Below, in pieces: positions 44,274 to 57,200 of a DNA stretch of 64,000 bases. This stretch comes from Rutidosis leptorrhynchoides. Lineage: Eukaryota > Streptophyta > Magnoliopsida > Asterales > Asteraceae. A program made the position numbers and the translations under genes. The stretch covers positions 135,835,501 to 135,899,500 of the forward strand of contig NC_092343.1 of NCBI RefSeq assembly GCF_046630445.1. Reading direction: 5' to 3'. The notes beneath the pieces are model-generated. The model had not been told where the DNA came from, ran no database searches, and saw nothing but the letters and a program-made list of their open reading frames with translations. Numbering within the stretch: the first letter of the stretch is position 1; every line of letters begins with the position of its first letter.

Positions 44274-45073
44274 ATGGCTAACGGAAGATCCACACCTACC
44301 GCCGCCCAGATTGAGGACATGATCAACGAACGGGTCGCTGCAGCCCTAGCAGAAAGAAATCTTCAAGTTCCACCGCCACCACCACCAGTTATCCCACCCG
44401 TTCGAAATGGGTGTACTTACAAGGAATTCCAGAGCTGCAAACCGCATAACTTCAGCGGCATCGAGGGACCGGTTGGTCTCACCAGATGGTTCGAGAAACT
44501 TGAATCAGTATTCCGAGTTAGCAACTGTTCGGAGGATAATAAAACCAAGTTTGCTTCTTGCACGCTTTCTGATGGCGCGCTTACATGGTGGAATACCATG
44601 GCCCAAGCGCAAGGAATCGATGAGGCGTATGCTACGCCTTGGGAAGAGTTTAAATGTGCTATGATTGAGGAATACTGTCCGAGAACCGAGGTTCAAAAGA
44701 TGGAGATTGAATTCATGCAACATAAGGCCGTAGGAAACGATCTTGACAGCTACAACCGTAGGTTTTTGGAGTTAGCGCTGATGTGTCCAACTATGGTCAC
44801 CCCTGAATTCAAATGAATGGAGCGATACTTTTGGGGACTTCCTAAGTCCATCAAGGGGAATGTCACCTCATCCAAACCACCGACTGTTCCCGAAGCAATG
44901 CGCATGGCGCATACTCTCATGAATCAGATTCTTATTGATGAGCCAGAGAAGGCTAAGTTTGAGGCTGGTAGTAGCGAAAAGAGGAAATGGGACAACAACC
45001 ACAACAACCACAACAACCACAACAACCACAACAACAACAACAACAACAACAGGGGGAGAAACTACGATCAAAC
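44274..45073 (+). pseudogene. Element D gag, 5' part
   Basis: Starts ATGGCTAACGG in a good context (ACCATGG). The capsid-like domain has GCTYKEFQSCKP, LTRWFEKLESVF, LTWWNT and EEYCPRTEVQKME. A TGA at 44814-44816 interrupts it after TPEFK, and the same frame continues with MERYFWGLPKSIKGN. An Asn/His-rich tract is encoded by an (AACAACCAC)n repeat near 44995-45050. Element C follows after TSD CAAAC. If C and one CAAAC are ignored the frame goes on without a shift at 54261. Confidence 0.92.
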
Positions 45074-45499
45074 TGTGACGACCCGGAAATTTCCGACCAA
45101 ATTTAAACTTAACCTTTATATGTTTCTGACACGATAAGCAGAATTTGTAATGTTGAATCTCAAAAAGTTTGGAACTACATTCATGTAATCAATTACCCTT
45201 TGACCGTGTTCGACGATTCACGAACAATTATGTGTATATAGATATGTATATATAATATATAATATTAACTGAAAACATTAACAAAGTATTAGATATATGA
45301 TACTTTACATAAACATATTTGTTTCGATATATTTATCGACAGAATTAAGAGATAATATCAAATGATTGAATTATCAGATACATTATGATATGATTACGGG
45401 CCTATGTTATGAGGTCCACTGTGATTTAAGAAATCTATTTTTTTTGACAACTCATTACTTAACCAGTATGATAAAGATAACGATATTTATATTTTATTT

Positions 45500-45569
<70 letters not shown>

Positions 45570-45675
45570 CGATTTAAATTAATATTATATATATTTTTAT
45601 ACGCGTATTATACGTACATAGTTTTATACTTTTACTATACTTTAACTTTACCTTTACTTTACTTTTACTTTACTT

Positions 45676-45803
45676 TCACTTTAATAATTCATACTTTAAT
45701 AATTTACTTTAATAATTCATACTTTAATAATTCACTTTAATAATTCATACTTTAATAATTCACTTTAATAATTCATACTTTAATAATTCACTTTAATAAT
45801 TCA
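45676..45803 (+). repeat. 28-bp tandem repeats upstream of the C 5' LTR TATA box
   Basis: Four copies of ACTTTAATAATTCATACTTT plus AATAATTC. The 3' LTR has six copies at about 52018-52200. Confidence 0.85.
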
Positions 45804-45812
45804 AAAATCTAT

Positions 45813-45820
45813 TATAAATA
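45813..45820 (+). promoter_or_regulatory. TATA box of the C 5' LTR
   Basis: TATAAATA in a TTATAAATAG context, repeated at 52210-52217 in the 3' LTR. Confidence 0.7.
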
Positions 45821-45888
45821 GAATTCAATAGGTTTCATTATTTCATAGAAACTTGAAAATATATTTCTCTAAACTCTCTCAATCGAAT

Positions 45889-45974
<86 letters not shown>

Positions 45975-47877
45975 CTTAGTATTATTTCAAGATATTATTA
46001 GTATACATAAAATACTACGACGGAGTTATATTCAGACGATTTCAAAATAAGTTTTCAAATGGGATAGAGCTAAGGAAATTATGGGTTATAGCTATGAAGG
46101 TTATGGGTGTTGATCGAGGGTATTGCTCGTGAGATCAACCTAACGTTTATCATTTTCGTTGCGTCTACGTACTTTCCTGCAATATTGAATCACAATATTG
46201 ATACGTGAGCATTCATATCTTATCTTTTATATATAAATAGTGTATCCCTGACTAGTGCTCGAGTATATATGATTATGCATGTTTGTATGCTTAGTTTCGT
46301 CGTTAAATAGTTTATGATAAATCACGAATTTGATACATATGCTACTGAGATAAGTTATATGATATGCATGTCGTTGTAAATCTGAAGAAAAAAATTAATA
46401 ACTTTTCATTTAGAAATTGTGTGGTTTCGATGAACGGATTAAAAGATATGGTCAACTGAATTATCATTAATTTTAATATTATTATTAAAACGATTATTAT
46501 AACTGTTATCAGTTGATGTTATTACTAAAATTATCTTTATTACTAAAAATTAATATTTTTATTGAAACTATCATTTTATTATTTTTATCATTATTATTAT
46601 TATCAATATTATTTTATCAAATAAATATGCGTACAAAGATATTTTTACCACACGTAATGTAATTACATTAATAATACATACCACTATATTTTTATGATAT
46701 TAAGTGAATTTTATAAATTTTATTATTTGAGATATATAAAAGTATATTTTTATCATATATGAATTTTAATATAAATTTTTATTTATTAATAAATGACTTG
46801 TATTATTTAGTATAATAAGATCTGATAAATATATTTAAATGTATAAAACTACTATATATAAGTTATATAATAAACATGTATAGATTTTGGAAGTCATTTT
46901 GGGTCAAGTTGACTTTTGTTGATTTTTGCATGTCGGTCTCGAGCATTAGGATTGTGATACACTACGACTTGACCTAAATTGTTAGACAGATATTGACCAA
47001 TATATAAATATATATACTTAATATAGGTTCGTGAATCCGAGACAAACACTGCACTTGTTCAGTGCCGTCATATACATAATTGCTACGAAATACAGTATTG
47101 TGAGTTTCATTTGCTCCCTTTTTATATATATTTTTGGGCTGAGAATACATGCGCTGATTTATAAATGTTTTACGAAATAGGCACAAGTACTAAAACTAAT
47201 TCTATGTGGGTTTAAACTAGAAATATACCCTTAGCTTGGTAACATTAAACTACTTGTCTATATACGGTAGGCGCGAATACTAAAGATAGATCTATTGGGT
47301 CTGACAAACCCCATCCTGACTATGGGATGCTTTAGTACTTCGAGGTTATTTTAAACACACCTGATTTGGTGTACTTCAGAGGGTAAAACATTAACGTTAA
47401 AGCTTGTTACCGGGTGCCTACAACTTATAGAATACTTTTATACACTTGCTAGTGTACGAATATTTATAGAAACTGAAATCTTGTGGTCTATTACTATTAC
47501 GGAAATGATGGATTATGATAAACTAATGAACTCACCAACCTTTTGGTTGACACTTTAAAGCATGTTTATTCTCAGGTATTAAAGAATTCTTCCGCTGTGC
47601 ATTAGCTCATTTTAAGGATATTACTTGGAGTCATTCAAGACATACTTTGAAAGACGTTGCATTCGAGTCGTTGAGTTCATCAAGATTAATATTAAGTCAA
47701 TTATAGTTGGATGTAATATGAAATGGTATGCATGCCGTCAATTTTTGATGTAAAGAAAGTTTGTCTTTTAAAAACGAATGCAATGTTTGTAAAACGTATC
47801 ATATAGAGGTCAAATACCTCGCGATGTAATCAACTATTGTGAATCGTTTATAATGTATATGAACGGGTCCTTTCAGT

Positions 47878-47894
47878 TGGTATCAGAGCGGTGG
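47878..47894 (+). other. Element C primer binding site
   Basis: TGGTATCAGAGCGGTGG, 2 nt after the LTR. Initiator tRNA-Met type. Confidence 0.92.
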
Positions 47895-48286
47895 TCTTAG
47901 CGAACCAGGTCTTGCATTAGTGTGTCTAACTGATAGTTGTTAAGATGCATTAGTGAGTCTGGACTTCGACCGTGTCTGCATGTCAAAAGTTTTGCTTATC
48001 ATTTTTAGTCGGAAATCATCTACTTACCATCCTTAGGAAATTACCTGCTTATCATTCTTAAGTCTAGACGCGTTTTCCTACATTTATTGCATAATAGTGT
48101 ATAGACGAATTCTTATCTTAGCATATCTGTTACTGTGAACTTTGACTGACATCTTTCAAAGATTCCTCCGTAATTTATGGGATTTTGGTATTATATATAC
48201 ATATGTAAATTATATATTGAAGAATACCAAATCTAAATTCTACAATCTATTTCATACCAAAAAAATTCTTTCCCTGATCATACAAG
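47895..48286. other. Untranslated leader of element C
   Basis: 392 nt, no ORF of note and no recognised RNA motif. Confidence 0.5.
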
Positions 48287-48733
48287 ATGGATCCCTCAAC
48301 CAGTTCGAGTTCCTCGGATTCCGACAGCTATGCCGATATGGATTTCCACATGAGCTCCGAAAGCAGCGTGACCGGAATGGATCAACCAATTAGCCATCAT
48401 CTATTCTGGATAAATTGGGGATGGGTTCGTAATCTACTTAACCATTGGAGACAAGAAGAAGGCGATCCCTTTCATCCACCACATTTCCCTCTTGGCAATG
48501 AACCTGAAGCACTTACCGGCGAACCTGTCCGAAACACCATTTTCTCTCTCATTTCTAGAGTATCTCGTCATGATTATATACTACACCAAATTCTAGATCT
48601 TATTTATCCACTCGTCCGAACCGACAATCACCCCGGTGTAATAGAAGAAGTCAACGAGCTTCGCGCTCGGGTAGTGGCTTTGGAGAATATGGTGCAAAGG
48701 TTACAAACACGAGCAGTAGCACCAGCAGCATAA
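48287..48733 (+). CDS. Element C pre-gag ORF with C-terminal coiled coil
   Basis: An intact 148-codon ORF starting MDPSTSSSSSDSDSYADMD. The N-terminus is Ser/Asp-rich. The middle has an aromatic patch (HHLFWINWGWVRNLLNHW), then a helical part (SLISRVSRHDYILHQILDLI), and the end is VNELRARVVALENMVQRL, close to the LRARVTELEEQL end of the D pre-gag protein. It is the only sizeable ORF in the interior of an element that has lost all gag-pol. The position between primer site and where gag would begin matches A, B and D. Function unknown. Confidence 0.7.
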   Translation: MDPSTSSSSSDSDSYADMDFHMSSESSVTGMDQPISHHLFWINWGWVRNLLNHWRQEEGDPFHPPHFPLGNEPEALTGEPVRNTIFSLISRVSRHDYILHQILDLIYPLVRTDNHPGVIEEVNELRARVVALENMVQRLQTRAVAPAA

Positions 48734-50011
48734 CCAGTACCACCATCAACAACATCAACAGTACTATTACCACCACCAACAACAACCGCATCGCAAACCT
48801 CAACTTCACAATCTGTCCCACGAGCATCGACGTCATACGCCATGTAGATACCAAGGAATACCACAACGATGAAGTATTGATTCATAACTTCATTGGGGAA
48901 ACATTCTACGGCGATTATGTAATTTCTAAAGTTTAGAAATTATCTATCCTAGCCTTAACCATAAATCAAATGAGTTTAATTTAATATTAACTCATTAAAT
49001 CAATATTACATCTGAAGAAATATACACATATATATTTCCATAAAGACTGTAATAAAATTCTTTTGTACAAAATATTAATTGTGAAATTTTTTTTAACGGG
49101 TAGGTAATACCCGAGAGATATATAAATTCACAATTAATATGTTACATTCTTCGAATCTGATTCAGCAAATCATCCATTATACTCCCTACTTTCACAACAA
49201 TATACATTCTTTTATAGAAATCAAAACAACCATACTCATTCAAAATCTAATTACATATTCTGATTTTGAAATCTCAGAATTCGATTCAAGATATAACCGA
49301 AATCATCACTCTTAGATTCCTACATCTTTCAAAACTATACTTTGACTTCAAAACTGTCCTAGAACCTCATTTCTATTCATGGAACTCACAAAAATATTTG
49401 TATCATTCAAAATCTTAGAACATCATATGTATATTAACAATTACAATATATGTTCAAACACTTCGAAATTCCTAAAGACATGCGAGATGATGATCCAACC
49501 ACATATTACCCACTGTCATGCATCTGAAAAGCTCTCGAAACCAAAGTTATAGTTTAACACGTATCCGTGTCAGATCCTTTGATATTTATTACCAAATATA
49601 ATTTTTCAATCTCTTTCCAAAATAGACAGTTTTGTCACAGCTCCAGCAAATCACCTTCATTTGTTTATACGAATAAACCTTATTATAACAATTACCCCTT
49701 CATCATTATTACCGGGGAACCTTTCATATCTCGCCACATTAGCAGTAAACTTATCAACAACTTCATTAACCTTCGACTTAAGCCTCTCCGAAAAGCCACT
49801 ATACTTATTCATTAAAACCCCATCATGTACTCACCTACATCCTGTAACAATAATTGTCACACCAACTACTGGGAATTAGCAATCGGTATTTTGAATTTCG
49901 CGACAATTTTACGTCAAAAGTTATACATATAACATCTATCTCCTAGACTTACATACTTCGAATGTGAATTTTCTGAAAAACATCCCAAACTATGAACTAG
50001 TTCTCCGAAAT
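48734..50011. other. Non-coding interior of element C, left part
   Basis: 1.3 kb without a convincing gene. It begins with an (ACC/AAC)-rich stretch in frame with the pre-gag ORF. A polypurine-like sequence TTTAACGGGTAGGTA is at 49093-49107, identical over 15 nt to the true 3' site. Confidence 0.6.
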
Positions 50012-50215
50012 TGGAAAAATGCTGATGAAGCAGCAAAAACTGTAAATGACTTTAACAGTCAAAAGTTTGATGATAAAGAATAGTATGGTGGTAAAGCTGA
50101 GAAAAAGAGAAGGTTTGAAACTGGAAAACGGATTGAGCAGACCATGAAGGAGGCTGTGGATAAATCATAAAGACTAAACCTGCCTTTAAAGGATCCAAAT
50201 GATTCAGTGTCTACT
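50012..50215 (+). pseudogene. Captured fragment of a poly(A)-binding protein gene
   Basis: In one frame the segment reads NADEAAKTVNDFNSQKFDDK, then E-stop-YGGKAEKK, then IEQTMKEAVDKS-stop-RLNLPLK. This follows the end of RRM3 and the start of RRM4 of cytoplasmic poly(A)-binding proteins, whose family sequence here has KFDDKEWYVGKAQKK and EQTMKEAVDK...LNLYLKNLDD. The first stop is TAG for the Trp codon and the second TAA for Gln. The frame is kept over about 65 codons with no intron. The fragment is in sense orientation to element C. It has no function as protein and shows that C or an ancestor acquired host transcript or gene sequence. Confidence 0.8.
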
Positions 50216-51437
50216 GAAATCATTAGCAAACACCTTACTTCTTATTCTAAACCTTCACAGATAAATCTTCTTCATCATCCATATTATCGTATCTTTTATT
50301 ATAATATCTTCGATATTCCTAAAGATATTTTCACAACTATTCTTATCCGATATCTTTTATCTATTCGCAATATCTGCGTTACAACATAAAAAGAAACTGT
50401 GTTAGTTTCTAAATTTAAAAAAAAAAATTGAATTTAAAATAGGAATGTTTTTGAAGTAGTGTTGGGAACTGAAGCATGAGTTAGTATAATATAATGACAC
50501 TTGATCAACGTGATTATATTACAGTAAGTCATGCTGAGTTTCTAATGGAACGTGATGATTCACAGAACATACCGTCATCATGTACTGTTTACACGACTCT
50601 TACATTCTACCCAATTTTCAAACATATTAAGAACATATCATCTTGATAGCTCTATATTTTCAGATATTCTGGTAATTTGCCAAATCAAGATCGTGCCATT
50701 ACGATTTTCTTCTTGGAACATTAACTATGTTCATCCAAAAATTCATATCTACGAATTCTGGACTATTATCCTCTTGACTTAAGATCGGGAAGAGAAAACG
50801 AAAGCATGAAGCTCCGAAATATAATGGAGAATATAAAGCCCGATAACAACCCCGAAATTACAAACCATGTATATAAATGCGTATAGCATTATAAAGACAC
50901 GGGAGAATGAAAAACACAATAACCCCAAGGTAATGGTAGAAGAAAATAACTTCCTCCGGTGGTAGATGAAAAAGAAGAATGACAGATATGAAAGTTAAAA
51001 GTATATCAAGAATCAATACTGGATGAAGCATATTAACGAATGCTTTAAAGTATGAATTGGGGAGAAAGACTAGAAGGTGTGAGCTGTGAAAATAAAGAAA
51101 TGAAGGGGGTGGAATTATAGTAAAATATCAGACAGAGAAATCGAGACAGATTATCGCATTTAATCAAAGAAGATCCTGATTTCCTTAATCGCCGAAGAAC
51201 CAAATCTTATTGCAAAGATTTTCTTTAAATCCCATGAATTCTGGAAATCAATCATAACTACGTCATCGGTTAAAACGAATATACATTTACTCATTTCACT
51301 CTCTTGCGATAGCTTCACTTATACTCTTCGCGTAATCAAATTGTTTTATCTATATTACTCAATGATGATAAAACTCTATTTATCAACTCATATTCATCAT
51401 GAAAACATTTTTATAGTTAGCCATGACGACCTCGATC
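50216..51437. other. Non-coding interior of element C, right part
   Basis: 1.2 kb, AT-rich. Purine-rich stretches near 50780-51120 (GGGAAGAGAAAACGAAAGC type) may be relics of coding sequence but I cannot name them. Confidence 0.5.
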
Positions 51438-51473
51438 AAATTTCGGGACGAAATTTCTTTAACGGGTAGGTAC
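51438..51473 (+). promoter_or_regulatory. Element C stem-loop and polypurine-tract region
   Basis: AAATTTCG-GGA-CGAAATTT (51438-51456), a perfect 8-bp stem, then CTTTAACGGGTAGGTAC, then the 3' LTR. Same position and shape as in A, B and D. Confidence 0.7.
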
Positions 51474-52285
51474 TGTGACGACTCGGAAATTTCCGACCAA
51501 ATTTAAACTTAACCTTTATATGTTTCTGACACGATAAGCAGAATTTGTAATGTTGAATCTCAAAAAGTTTGGAACTACATTCATGTAATCAATTACCCTT
51601 TGACCGTGTTTGACGATTCACGAACAATTATGTGTATATAGATATGTATATATAATATTAACTGAAAACATTAACAAAGTATTAGATATATGATACTTTA
51701 CATAAACATATTTGTTTCGATATATTTATCGACAGAATTAAGAGATAATATCAAATGATTGAATTATCAGATACATTATGATATGATTACGGGCCTATGT
51801 TATGAGGTCCACTGTGATTTAAGAAATCTATTTTTTTTGACAACTCATTACTTAACCAGTATGATAAAGATAACGATATTTATATTTTATTTTATTAAAT
51901 ATATATATAACGATTTAAATTAATATTATATATATTTTTATACGCGTATTATACGTACATAATTTTATACTTTTACTATACTTTAACTTTACCTTTACTT
52001 TACTTTTACTTTACTTTCACTTTAATAATTCATACTTTAAAAATTCACTTTAATAATTCATACTTTAATAATTCACTTTAATAATTCATACTTTAATAAT
52101 TCACTTTAATAATTCATGCTTTAATAATTCACTTTAATAATTCATACTTTAATAATTCACTTTAATAATTCATACTTTAATAATTCACTTTAATAATTCA
52201 AAAATCTATTATAAATAGAATTCAATAGGTTTCATTATTTCATAGAAACTTGAAAATATATTTCTCTAAACTCTCTCAATCGAAT

Positions 52286-52354
<69 letters not shown>

Positions 52355-54255
52355 CTTAGTATTATTTCAAGATATTATTAGTATACATAAAATACTACGA
52401 CGAAGTTATATTCAGACGATTTCAAAATAAGTTTTCAAATGGGATAGAGCTAAGGAAATTATGGGTTATAGCTATGAAGGTTATGGGTGTTGATCGAGGG
52501 TATTGCTCGTGAGATCAACCTAACGTTTATCATTTTCGTTGCGTCTACGTACTTTCCTGCAATATTGAATCACAATATTGATACGTGAGCATTCATATCT
52601 TATCTTTTATATATTAATAGTGTATCCCTGACTAGTGCTCGAGTATATATGATTATGCATGTTTGTATGCTTAGTTTCGTCGTTAAATAGTTTATGATAA
52701 ATCACGAATTTGATACATATGCTACTGAGATAAGTTATATGATATGCATGTCGTTGTAAATCTGAAGAAAAAAATTAATAACTTTTCATTTAGAAATCGT
52801 GTGGTTTCGATGAACGGATTAAAAGATATGGTCAACTGAATTATCATTAATTTTAATATTATTATTAAAACGATTATTATAACTGTTATCAGTTGATGTT
52901 ATTACTAAAATTATCTTTATTACTAAAAATTAATATTTTTATTGAAACTATCATTTTATTATTTTTATCATTATTATTATTATCAATATTATTTTATCAA
53001 ATAAATATGCGTACAAAGATATTTTTACCACACGTAATGTAATTACATTAATAATACATACCACTATATTTTTATGATATTAAGTGAATTTTATAAATTT
53101 TATTATTTGAGATATATAAAAGTATATTTTTATCATATATGAATTTTAATATAAATTTTTATTTATTAATAAATGACTTGTATTATTTAGTATAATAAGA
53201 TCTGATAAATATATTTAAATGTATAAAACTACTATATATAAGTTATATAATAAACATGTATAGATTTTGGAAGTCATTTTGGGTCAAGTTGACTTTTGTT
53301 GACTTTTGCATGTCGGTCTCGAGCATTAGGATTGTGATACACTACGACTTGACCTAAATTGTTAGACAGATATTGACCAATATATAAATATATATACTTA
53401 ATATAGGTTCGTGAATCCGAGACAAACATTGCACTTGTTCAGTGCCGTCATATACATAATTGCTACAAAATATAGTATTGTGAGTTTCATTTGCTCCCTT
53501 TTTATATATATTTTTGGGCTGAGAATACATGCGCTGATTTATAAATGTTTTACGAAATAGGCACAAGTACTAAAACTAATTCTATGTGGGTTTAAACCAG
53601 AAATATACCCTTAGCTTGGCAACATTAAACTACTTGTCTATGTACGGTAGGCGCGAATCCTAAAGATAGATCTATTGGGTCTGACAAACCCCATCCTGAC
53701 TATGGGATGCTTTAGTACTTCGAGGTTATTTTAAACACACCTGATTTGGTGTACTTTAGAGGGTAAAACATTAACGTTAAAGCTTGTTACCGAGTGCCTA
53801 CAACTTATAGAATACTTTTATACACTTGCTAGTGTACGGATATTTATAGAAACTGAAATCTTGTGGTCTATTACTATTACGAAAATGATGGATTATGATA
53901 AACTAATGAACTCACCAACCTTTTGGTCGACACTTTAAAGCATGTTTATTCTCAGGTATTAAAGAATTCTTCCGCTGTGCATTAGCTCATATTAAGGATA
54001 TTACTTGGAGTCATTCAAGACATACTTTGAAAGACGTTGCATTCGAGTCGTTGAGTTCATCAAGATTAATATTAAGTCGATTATAGTTGGATGTAATATG
54101 AAATGGTATGCATGCCGTCAATTTTTGATGTAAAGAAAGCTTGTCTTTTAAAAAGGAATGCAATGTTTGTAAAACGTATCATATAGAGGTCAAATACCTC
54201 GCGATGTAATCAACTATTGTGAATCGTTTATAATGTATATGAACGGGTCCTTTCA
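51474..54255 (+). repeat. Element C 3' LTR
   Basis: 2782 bp, about 1% different from the 5' LTR. (AT)n at 52290-52352, six copies of the 28-bp repeat. Confidence 0.96.
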
Positions 54256-57200
54256 CAAACCCCCGCCAAGAGGCACAACAATGGTGGAAACCCTAATCCC
54301 AACAACAACACCAACACTAACTCGAACTACAAAGGAACCTTACCTCAATACAAGCGATGTTACAAACACCACACTGGGTATTGCAATATTGTCTGTGAGA
54401 AGTGCCAACGGGCTGGGCACATCAGGAAGGACTGCAAGGTCACTACTTTAAATGGGAAGCCAAACACCAACGGGCCGAAGAAGTGCTACGAATGCGGGCA
54501 GACGGGCCATTTCAGAAACGCATGCCCCAACAAGTGAAAAGATGGCGGACCACCCCGTGGACGAGCTTTTAATGTTAATGCAAGGGATGCACGCGATAAC
54601 CCCGACTTGGTGACAGGTATATTCACAATCAACAATCTTTTAGCTTCTGTCTTGTTTGATACTGGTGCAGATAGAAGTTATGTATGTAGACATTTTTGCG
54701 ATAAGATTAATTGGTCATTAGTCCCGTTAAAAGAGAGTATGCTTGTCGAGGTCCCCAATGGAAAACTTGAAAAGGTTGACCATATTAGTCGTGGAGCTAT
54801 TATCAACATAGCTGGTACAGAATTCGAAATTGATTTGATACCTATCAAACTGGGAAGTTTTGACGTGATCGTCGGTATGGATTGGTTGAGCAAGATAAAG
54901 GCCGATATTATCTGTGGAGATAAAGCACTTCGCATACCACAAGGAGATGGAGAACCACTGGTTATCTATGGAGAGAGATGTACCTCGAAGTTGAACCTCA
55001 TTAGTTGCGTGAAAGCGCAAAAGATTATGAAGACGGGACGTTTTGCTGTCCTAGCACATGTGAAAGCGGTAGAAATTGAGGTGAAGAGCGTGAATGACGT
55101 TCGAATTGTGAACGAATTTTCCGATGTCTTCCCAGAGGAATTACCTGGATTACCGCTGCAGAGAGCAGTAGAGTTTCAGATTAATTTAGTGCCAGGAGCT
55201 GCACCTGTACCTTATAGACTCGCACCTTCCGAGATGCAAGAATTACAGAGTCAACTACAAGAGCTGTTAGACCGTGGGTTTATCCAACCAAGTTTCTCGC
55301 CTTGGGGTGCACCTGGTTGTTTGTGAAGAAGAAGGATGGATCCTTCTGTATGTGTATCGACTACCGTGAACTCAATAAATTGACTATCAAGAATCGGTAT
55401 CCTCTTCCACGAATTGATGATCTTTTTGATCAACTACAAGGATCGAGCGTTTATTCAAAGATCGATTTACGATCCGGGTACCACCAACTGAGGGTGAAGA
55501 AAAGTGACATGATGAAAACTGCATTCAGGACCCGTTATGGTCATTATGAGTTTCTCGTGATGCCATTCGGTTTGACAAATGTACCTGCCGTGTTCATGGA
55601 CCTCATGAATCGTGTCTGCAAGCCTTACTTGGACAATTTGGTTATCGTCTTCATAGATGATATCCTCATCTACTCTAAGAGCGAAGAAGAACATGAGCAA
55701 CACCTTCGATTAGTGCTTGAACTCTTAAGACAAGAGCAACTTTACGCCAAATTCTCCAAGTGTGAATTTTGGTTGAAGGAAGTACAATTTTTGGGTCATG
55801 TTGTAAGCGACCAGGGTATCAAAGTTGATCCCACCAAGATTGAAGCCATCAGCAAGTGGGAGACCCCCACTACTCCGACGCATATTCGCCAATTCCTAGG
55901 TCTCGCTGGTTATTACCAAAGATTCATCGAAGGATTTTCTCTGATTGCACGTCCTTTGACTGCACTGACTCACAAGGGCAAGAAGTTCATTTGGGAACCC
56001 GCTCATGAATCAGCCTTTCAAACTTTGAAGAAGAAGTTAACTACCGCACCTATCCTATCACTTCCTGAAGGCAGTGACGACTTTATTGTTTATTGTGATG
56101 CATCGAAGAGTGGTTTTGGTTGTGTACTAATGCAACGATCAAAGGTTATTGCCTATGCCTCCCGCCAATTGAAGATTCACGAGCGGAACTACACTACACA
56201 CGATCTTGAACTTGGAGCCGTTGTCTTTACGCTCAAATTGTGGAGACACTATTTGTATGGAACTAAGAGCACTATCTTCACCGACCACAAGAGCCTCCAG
56301 CACATCTTTGATCAGAAGCAACTGAATATGAGACAGCGTTGATGGATCAAGACGCTCAACGACTACGACTGTGAACTTCGCTATCACCCTGGGAAGGCCA
56401 ATGTTGTAGCTGACGCTTTAAGCTGAAAGGAGAGGACGGCACCTCTTCGTGTTAGGGCTCTGAACATCACCATCCATTCGAACCTCAACAACCAGATCAG
56501 AGTAGCCCAAGTTGAGGCTCTCAAGGAGGAGAATATATCTCACAAACATTTGAACATACTTGTCTCTCGATTCGAGGTTAGGGAGTCTGGACTCCGATGT
56601 TATGCCGGAAGAATTTGGGTACCTCTTTATGGAGATCTACGGAACCTTATACTTGATGAAGCACACAAATCGAGATATTCGATTCATCATGGAGTGGGCA
56701 AAATGTACCACGACCTTAAAGAACAGTATTAGTGGCCGAATCTTAAGAAGGACGTTGCGAATTATGTTGGTAAGTGTTTGACTTGCTCGAAGGTTAAAGC
56801 CGAGCATCAGAGACCTTCTGGTTTACTTCAACAACTAGAAATCCCACAATGGAAGTGGGAACGGATAACAATGGATTTCATCACCAAGCTACCAAAGACG
56901 GTGGGCGGATACGATACTATTTGGGTTATTGTTGACCGCCTTACCAAATCTGCACACTTTCTAGCGATGAAGGAAACTGATACAATGGAAAGACTTGCTC
57001 AGCTGTACATCAAAGAGGTTGTATCTCGTCATGGTGTACCTTTATCGATCATCTCCGATCGCGATCCCCGTTTTGCCTCTAGATTTTGGCGTTCTTTGCA
57101 AGAAGCCATGGGAACTCGTCTTGACATGAGTACTGCTTATCATCCTCAGACTGACGGGCAAAGTGAACGAACAATTCAGACGTTGGAAGACATGTTGCGT

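Larger units (their letters stand above)
45074..47875 (+). repeat. Element C 5' LTR
   Basis: 2802 bp, TGTGACGACCCGGAAATT to GGGTCCTTTCA. Contains (AT)n at 45503-45568 (almost absent in the 3' LTR) and 45892-45970. Confidence 0.96.
45074..54255 (+). mobile_element. Element C: non-autonomous Ty3/gypsy-like LTR retrotransposon
   Basis: LTRs at 45074-47875 and 51474-54255, target duplication CAAAC (45069-45073 and 54256-54260), primer site and polypurine region are present, but no gag, protease, RT or integrase can be found in the 3.6-kb interior. About 25 substitutions separate the LTRs (about 1%). As it lies inside gag of D it must be younger than D. It would depend on proteins from related autonomous elements. 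Confidence 0.93.

Noticed and set aside
44868-45071. Minus-strand poly-Val frame
   Set aside because: Antisense reading of the (AACAACCAC)n tract in the D gag gene.
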